NCBI GenBank assembly: GCA_903925285.1
Contig: CAIYET010000115.1
Span: 1 to 63,595 of the forward strand
Origin: Candidatus Hydrogenedentota bacterium
GTDB taxonomy: Bacteria; Hydrogenedentota; Hydrogenedentia; Hydrogenedentales; SLHB01
Reading direction: 5' to 3'
DNA length: 63,595 nucleotides
Within the stretch, counting starts at the first letter, position 1, and each line of letters opens with the position of its first letter. The notes under the pieces are model-generated. The model saw only the letters and a program-made list of their open reading frames with translations. It did no database searches and was not told the DNA's origin. A program made the translations under genes and the position numbers. Of the stretch, positions 59,741 through 63,595 are shown piece after piece.

Positions 59741-60676
59741 CTACGCGTACACCTTCTTTCTATTGGGTTTCTCGAACTCGGGGAACAACAACGGTTGCTG
59801 GGATTTGCCTTGCTTGATCGCCTTTTGCGCGGTTGGCTTGGATTCTTCGAGAATATAGCCAGTGCCGTTCAAGCCATACAGCCGAACATTGATGATCGTC
59901 ATCTGCACGCAACGCTGGTCGATGTCACAGCCATAGAACTCGACGGCGCGCTCGATCACCGCCCAACGCGGAAACTGCCGCGCGCCAGCAAGCAACATCC
60001 GCCCCGAACCGCAACCGGCATCATCGGCGACGGTCAGCGGACGATACTTGATACTGGGATCGCTGTTCAAGGCGTTAAAGCGCGTCTGCAACGTGATGCG
60101 CGCACCCATCAACTCACCGATCGCTAACAGGCGGCGCGCATGTTCGGACTGCGCAATCTGCTCGTCGATACGCTGGGCGAGTGCGGCTTCGGCATCCGCT
60201 TCTTCGCCGACTGTGTTCCGCGCCATCAATTCGCAAACGTGCTCGGGACTAAAGAACTGCCCACGCGCCGATTGCGTCGAAGAGTAAACGAAATTCTGAT
60301 ACGCTTCACCCAAGCAATCGGCATACGTCGCCTCGCCTTCGCCATCTTCCGCTTCTGACAGCAGAATGGCAAACCCTTCAGCGAAGTGACGAAGGGTCTG
60401 AACTTTCCAGCGTTTCTGGATCGCGGTCCAACGCGGCTTGAGATCGGCGGGTTCAGGAAACTGGTCAACCTGCTCAACGGTCGGGGGATGCTGGTGCTCG
60501 CGAATGAACTGCGCCAGTTGGTTGAACAACGAGGGGAACCGATCTAACTGATACTCGACAAAGTCGAGGAATCCGTCAAAGGTTTCCTTGTGATTGTATC
60601 CTTCATAGCCGCACTTCTCGATCACCGAGATCAAGCGCGTCGAGCCATCGCGCAGATCAACGTGACTTCTTGGCAT
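59741..60676 (-). CDS. N6-methylase-like protein lacking NPPY
   Basis: 311 residues from ATG 60676. RGQFFSPEHVCELMA (near 145) and ADDAGCGSGRMLLAGA are the SAM-binding start of HsdM-type N6-adenine methylases; FYGCDIDQRCVQMTIINVRL follows. No NPPF/Y catalytic motif is present before the C-terminus. Comparable truncated forms occur in phages and plasmids. It may be a SAM-binding or regulatory protein, not an active methylase. Confidence 0.75.
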   Translation of the reverse strand: MPRSHVDLRDGSTRLISVIEKCGYEGYNHKETFDGFLDFVEYQLDRFPSLFNQLAQFIREHQHPPTVEQVDQFPEPADLKPRWTAIQKRWKVQTLRHFAEGFAILLSEAEDGEGEATYADCLGEAYQNFVYSSTQSARGQFFSPEHVCELMARNTVGEEADAEAALAQRIDEQIAQSEHARRLLAIGELMGARITLQTRFNALNSDPSIKYRPLTVADDAGCGSGRMLLAGARQFPRWAVIERAVEFYGCDIDQRCVQMTIINVRLYGLNGTGYILEESKPTAQKAIKQGKSQQPLLFPEFEKPNRKKVYA

Positions 60677-60827
60677 CGTGATCCTTGTTTTTGGCATCCT
60701 CGGCGCGTTGCAATTCACCGAGCGTCGAAAAGTGATCGCCGTTGACCGCGTACCACTTGCCATTGATCTGCGTCTTGGAAAGAGTTTGTTTGCACGCACC
60801 GCAAACAAACGTCGGTGGATTTTTCAT
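60657..60827 (-). CDS. Small zinc-binding protein
   Basis: 56 residues from ATG 60827. TFVCGACKQTL has a CxxC pair, KWYAVNGDHFSTLGEL follows, and the C-terminus is basic. Only two Cys, so dimeric metal binding or an iron/zinc site with His is possible. Confidence 0.55.
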   Translation of the reverse strand: MKNPPTFVCGACKQTLSKTQINGKWYAVNGDHFSTLGELQRAEDAKNKDHDAKKSR

Positions 60828-60952
60828 TTGCCTTTGACCCAGACACCGCACCGCTGGCAAAACTTGCCCCACCCTAGAACCTTGCCCGCGAAGTGCGAAC
60901 CCACGTTCTTCGTATCGTGAAACCCGAAGAGACACAACAGCCAACCGATCAT
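60824..60952 (-). CDS. Small FCxRCG protein
   Basis: 42 residues. A hydrophobic start MIGWLLCLFGFHDTK is followed by VGSHFAGKVLGWGKFCQRCG. The WLLxxFGFH start and CxxC end are typical of a widespread tiny phage protein family. ATGA overlaps on both ends support it. Confidence 0.65.
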   Translation of the reverse strand: MIGWLLCLFGFHDTKNVGSHFAGKVLGWGKFCQRCGVWVKGK

Positions 60953-61542
60953 TCTGCACCTTCTTCGGGTCGGTCGTTACCGTCCAAGTGAATCACCATC
61001 TTGTCTTCATTGTCTTCGTCGGATGGGAACGACCATTCACCTGCCGCGCGATCATCGTCGAGATTCTTTTCAATCGAAGCGGAATACTGGGGTTCAAGCA
61101 TGTGGCGAAGATTCAATTCGGCGAAGTCGGCTTCTTCTTCGGTGTCGAATCCGAGGTCGTTTTCTTCGTACTGGGAGCTTTGCGATTCCGCTTGATCGTA
61201 AGTCAGGATTTCACCGAGGATGCCACTCACTTGGATCACGCTGGCGCGCAGCTCGCGTCCTTGATCGTCGGTGGTGTACGCGGTCAGTCCAAGCGTGTAC
61301 TGACTGCGCTCGATCTCCAATCGATACTTGCCGCACGTAAACTTGGTCTGCGTTGCCGCGACCAGGCGCGCATTAAGATCGGCACTCAATTCAGGGTGGG
61401 TCACTGCCACCATGCCGGGTTGTCCAATGGGCAAAACCCAGGGCGTCAAATCTTCCAACTTGACGCCGAGAATGTTCGTCTGGTACAAACGCAAGCCGCC
61501 GATTAAAGTGGCCAGCTCGACATCACTCACTTGAAGTATCAT
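60949..61542 (-). CDS. Acidic hypothetical protein
   Basis: 197 residues from ATG 61542 after AAGGAAGG. N-terminal beta-rich body (ILQVSDVELATLIGGLRLYQ, FTCGKYRLEIERSQYTLGLT), then a very acidic C-terminus (DTEEEADFAELNLR, PSDEDNEDKM). Unknown. Could mimic DNA. Confidence 0.6.
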   Translation of the reverse strand: MILQVSDVELATLIGGLRLYQTNILGVKLEDLTPWVLPIGQPGMVAVTHPELSADLNARLVAATQTKFTCGKYRLEIERSQYTLGLTAYTTDDQGRELRASVIQVSGILGEILTYDQAESQSSQYEENDLGFDTEEEADFAELNLRHMLEPQYSASIEKNLDDDRAAGEWSFPSDEDNEDKMVIHLDGNDRPEEGAE

Positions 61543-61762
61543 TGTCACCTTCCTTTTCTTCAAAAAGTTTTGGGAGCATATTCAGGATCACCCTGCCATA
61601 CTGACTGAGCACGATGTAGCGAACATCGTAACTGACAAGATCGACGTATTCATTCTCAATCAAGCCACTCCGAAACATCGAAGAAACTGCATCGTCATTC
61701 AGACTGGGAGAGCGAACGCCGTCTTCCCAACGGCGATTTTTAAGAATCTTGCGTCCTTTCAT
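61523..61762 (-). CDS. Hypothetical protein
   Basis: 79 residues from ATG 61762. KGRKILKNRRWEDGVRSPSL, then a helical/beta part with VDLVSYDVRYIVLSQYG. May be a small winged helix. It overlaps both neighbours. Confidence 0.5.
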   Translation of the reverse strand: MKGRKILKNRRWEDGVRSPSLNDDAVSSMFRSGLIENEYVDLVSYDVRYIVLSQYGRVILNMLPKLFEEKEGDNDTSSE

Positions 61763-63008
61763 CAACCGTGAATCCTTCGAGCGGAATCGCGGCTCGGCGC
61801 TGGCGGATGCGCGCTGCAATGGGCTGAACATCGTCGGCGATCCCAACATTGCGCGCCGACCTGGGTGTCGCGCCATACGCCACCAAGTACGACCGCGCCG
61901 TCGTGCCAATCTCGCGCAACAGCGTTTGAATGCCGGTGACATTGCGCGTGGTGGTGCCATCCAGCATATTCTCGATCCGCGCAATCTGCGCATCGATGTC
62001 GGCGTTGCCAATCAGGTTCATCGACTTCCACGCCGCGACTGTGTTGCGAACTTGGAGCGTGGAGCGTCCAATCAGATCGCCGTCATTGCGTTGCATACTT
62101 TCGAGCACGTTCACCATTCCATCGTAGATCAAACTGATGGACTGCTCTTGCAAGGCGAACACAAAGTCTGCGATCATCTTATCCTTCTTGGAGCGCGCTT
62201 CAGATACCACCTCAGCGTTCAACCGGGCGAGGTCGCGTTCACGGTTCGCCAAAGCATCTTGCTCGATGCTCTCGGCGCGTCGTTCACGGTCGCGCTTAGC
62301 TTGGACCCGCTGGGTTTCTGCTTCGTCGGCGGCTAGCAACGAGGGGAGCGGGATATAGTTGATCTCGGTCTCGTACGCAAAACTAGCGACCACTTCTTCA
62401 CGGCTGGGGATGGCTTGACGAATCCGATCAATGAACGATGCGACGAACGTGTCTTCGCTGATGCCGCCCAACGAGGCGCGATTCAGTTTCAGCAAGCGCT
62501 TGTACGCGGAGTGCGCCGCGCCATCATACGCTTGAAACAACTCGCGCATGATGGATGACCAATCGATGTTGATGCGGTCGCGCACTGCCAAGTACCGATC
62601 GCGATACTCGCCGTTCAGTCTCTTCCATTCGTCCCAGGCGCCGATGGGAATGAACTCGCCCCAGTAGGTCTGATATGCTTTTGAACTGAGCACCTTGCGC
62701 GCGCCGGAGTCGATGGTGTTCAACTCGCGCAACAACTCTGCCGGCAGCAGGCGCTTGGCGCCCAAGGTCATCAGCTCGTCGTACACGCGTTGCTCTTCAA
62801 CGTCTTTCGGCGTGGGGATGCCGAGATCGTTAAGCGTGATCTGCGTTCTGCCACGCCACCGGCGCAGGTGCAATTTCACAACCACGCCTTGCTTCATCAG
62901 GTGCGCCCAGTCTGGAACGGCGACATTAACACGCTCGCCCAACTGGGTTTCAATGCGCCGCGCCGATGCCACTGCACAGGGCGAGGCGCGAGTATTTTTT
63001 GCTTTCAT
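61740..63008 (-). CDS. Hypothetical protein (DUF3150-like plan)
   Basis: 422 residues. The middle is helical with WGEFIPIGAWDEWKRLNGEY (about 122-141), a long charged coil (RVQAKRDRERRAESIEQDAL) and a helical C-terminal end. This layout recalls DUF3150-type proteins of plasmids and phages, but I am not certain. Largest minus-strand gene after ParB. Confidence 0.55.
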   Translation of the reverse strand: MKAKNTRASPCAVASARRIETQLGERVNVAVPDWAHLMKQGVVVKLHLRRWRGRTQITLNDLGIPTPKDVEEQRVYDELMTLGAKRLLPAELLRELNTIDSGARKVLSSKAYQTYWGEFIPIGAWDEWKRLNGEYRDRYLAVRDRINIDWSSIMRELFQAYDGAAHSAYKRLLKLNRASLGGISEDTFVASFIDRIRQAIPSREEVVASFAYETEINYIPLPSLLAADEAETQRVQAKRDRERRAESIEQDALANRERDLARLNAEVVSEARSKKDKMIADFVFALQEQSISLIYDGMVNVLESMQRNDGDLIGRSTLQVRNTVAAWKSMNLIGNADIDAQIARIENMLDGTTTRNVTGIQTLLREIGTTARSYLVAYGATPRSARNVGIADDVQPIAARIRQRRAAIPLEGFTVDERTQDS

Positions 63009-63286
63009 TTGAAATCCTTTAGAATCTCGGCAAGCTCATCATCAACAGTGCCAGCCAACGCCGCGCCACCCAGTTTGATGGATGGATCTGCGTTTGCCAT
63101 GCCGGGATCGATCAAACGTCGCCAGAGGTATCCTTCATAGTGCGGACACATTTCCAGCGCCCAAAACATTGCCTCTTTTTCCTTGCCGCGCCGAATGGCT
63201 TTCTGGATCGCGGACACGACTTCAGGCAATTCATAGCCAAAACGGTCGGTGTGCCTGACACCATAAAACTGCTGTGCCAATTTCAT
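63005..63286 (-). CDS. RarA/MgsA C-terminal-like protein
   Basis: 93 residues from ATG 63286. FGYELPEVVSAIQKAIRRGK and EKEAMFWALEM resemble the C-terminal helical domain of RarA/MgsA-type clamp-loader ATPases (SAxxKAIRxxDxxAALYWLArM). No ATPase domain is present. In phages such a free domain may bind SSB or the host replisome. Confidence 0.6.
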   Translation of the reverse strand: MKLAQQFYGVRHTDRFGYELPEVVSAIQKAIRRGKEKEAMFWALEMCPHYEGYLWRRLIDPGMANADPSIKLGGAALAGTVDDELAEILKDFK

Positions 63287-63491
63287 TCTCCTTGAATTGA
63301 TTTTCAAATGGATCGTGAGTTTCTTTTTTGTCTCGCTGTGGACTCCTTTCCTCGTCAAGATTCAGACTGGCTTGCTTGCGAACAACTCGCGGCTTGGGGA
63401 CATACACCGGCATATCGGCGGGGCGCGGAACGTCCGAAGCGCGCACACCACCAACGCCGGGCTTGAATGCGTAGCCGCGCTGGCAACACAA
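63231..63491 (-). CDS. Small Cys-rich N-terminal protein
   Basis: 86 residues, start listed as TTG 63491 with the frame open further upstream (CEPYYSPCLCCQRGYAFKPG). Pro/Val-rich middle (RPADMPVYVPKPRVV), acidic/basic end. It overlaps the next gene by 56 bases, and the C-terminal 15 residues may not be natural. Could bind zinc. Confidence 0.4.
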   Translation of the reverse strand: MCCQRGYAFKPGVGGVRASDVPRPADMPVYVPKPRVVRKQASLNLDEERSPQRDKKETHDPFENQFKENEIGTAVLWCQAHRPFWL

Positions 63492-63543
63492 GCAGGGAGA
63501 ATAATATGGCTCACACTTATTTCTTTGTAGAACTCGAGTGTCT

Positions 63544-63562
63544 AGTGCGCGGTGTGCGCACT
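63544..63562. repeat. Hairpin near right edge
   Basis: AGTGCGC, loop GGTGT, GCGCACT. It resembles the leader hairpin at 57658 and sits just upstream of the early minus operon; probably in its leader, whose promoter would lie at or beyond the window edge. Confidence 0.5.
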
Positions 63563-63595
63563 TGTCTGCATGGATCGGATGGGCGAGGCGCGAGA

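Noticed and set aside
1..63595. Terminal overlap showing a complete circular genome
   Set aside because: The first and last 60 bases share no match by eye, so completeness cannot be claimed.
63492..63595. A promoter at the right edge for the early operon
   Set aside because: No convincing -35/-10 pair was seen in the remaining 100 bases; it is probably outside the window.

Overview
The window looks like most of a siphovirus-type phage or prophage genome, probably infecting a Chloroflexota (Anaerolineae-like) bacterium. The phage assignment rests on a collinear head-to-tail set: terminase small and large subunits, portal, MuF-like protein, XkdF-like prohead protease, major capsid protein, connectors, tail tube, tail assembly chaperones with a CCCTTTA slippery site, tape measure and tail hub/fibre. 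The host guess is an inference. It rests on two proteins that start with a bacterial lipobox and continue into Thr/Pro- or Ala/Thr-rich linkers of a kind common in Anaerolineae lipoproteins. No integrase, rRNA, tRNA or CRISPR array was seen.

Layout. 1-782: no convincing gene. 783-25858 (+): packaging and portal genes, with a large accessory cargo threaded between them. The cargo comprises a TAGT-like glycosyltransferase, a broken ATP-grasp gene, WbqC-like and PIG-L-like proteins, two PI3/4-kinase-like domains (one alone, one fused to the portal), a MuF-ADP-ribosyltransferase pair, several glycosyltransferases, a hexapeptide acyltransferase, and sugar or DNA methyltransferases. 25861-44266 (+): the late head and tail operon. 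It starts with a near-consensus promoter followed by a very strong terminator hairpin before the first gene, which suggests antitermination or attenuation. 44263-46830 (+): lysis-like cassette with small membrane proteins and a papain-like cysteine protease. 46871-47165: bidirectional terminators, a tiny minus-strand gene and a palindromic operator between divergent promoters. 47188-52262 (+): a DNA-processing island with HNH, XRE regulator, RuvC-like nuclease, Cas4-like Fe-S nuclease and a lipoprotein-anchored FtsK/HerA-like ATPase. 52328-53127: terminators for both strands flanking about 720 bp without genes that can fold into a pseudoknotted RNA or DNA element. 53146-63491 (-): an early-type operon of small overlapping genes, with a 623-residue ParB-family protein, a C2H2 zinc-finger protein, many zinc-ribbon proteins and an N6-methylase-like protein.

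Working view. The left half packages DNA and builds heads, and carries enzymes that probably make and attach modified sugars (to DNA, virion or host glycan; undecided). The centre builds a long-tailed particle. The right half handles DNA replication, partition and processing.

Caution. At least a dozen conserved-looking genes are split by single-base frameshifts, several in G or C runs. One ATP-grasp gene contains what looks like an inverted foreign segment. Either the assembly has indel errors or the element is decaying; this decides how many of the genes labelled pseudogene are really intact.
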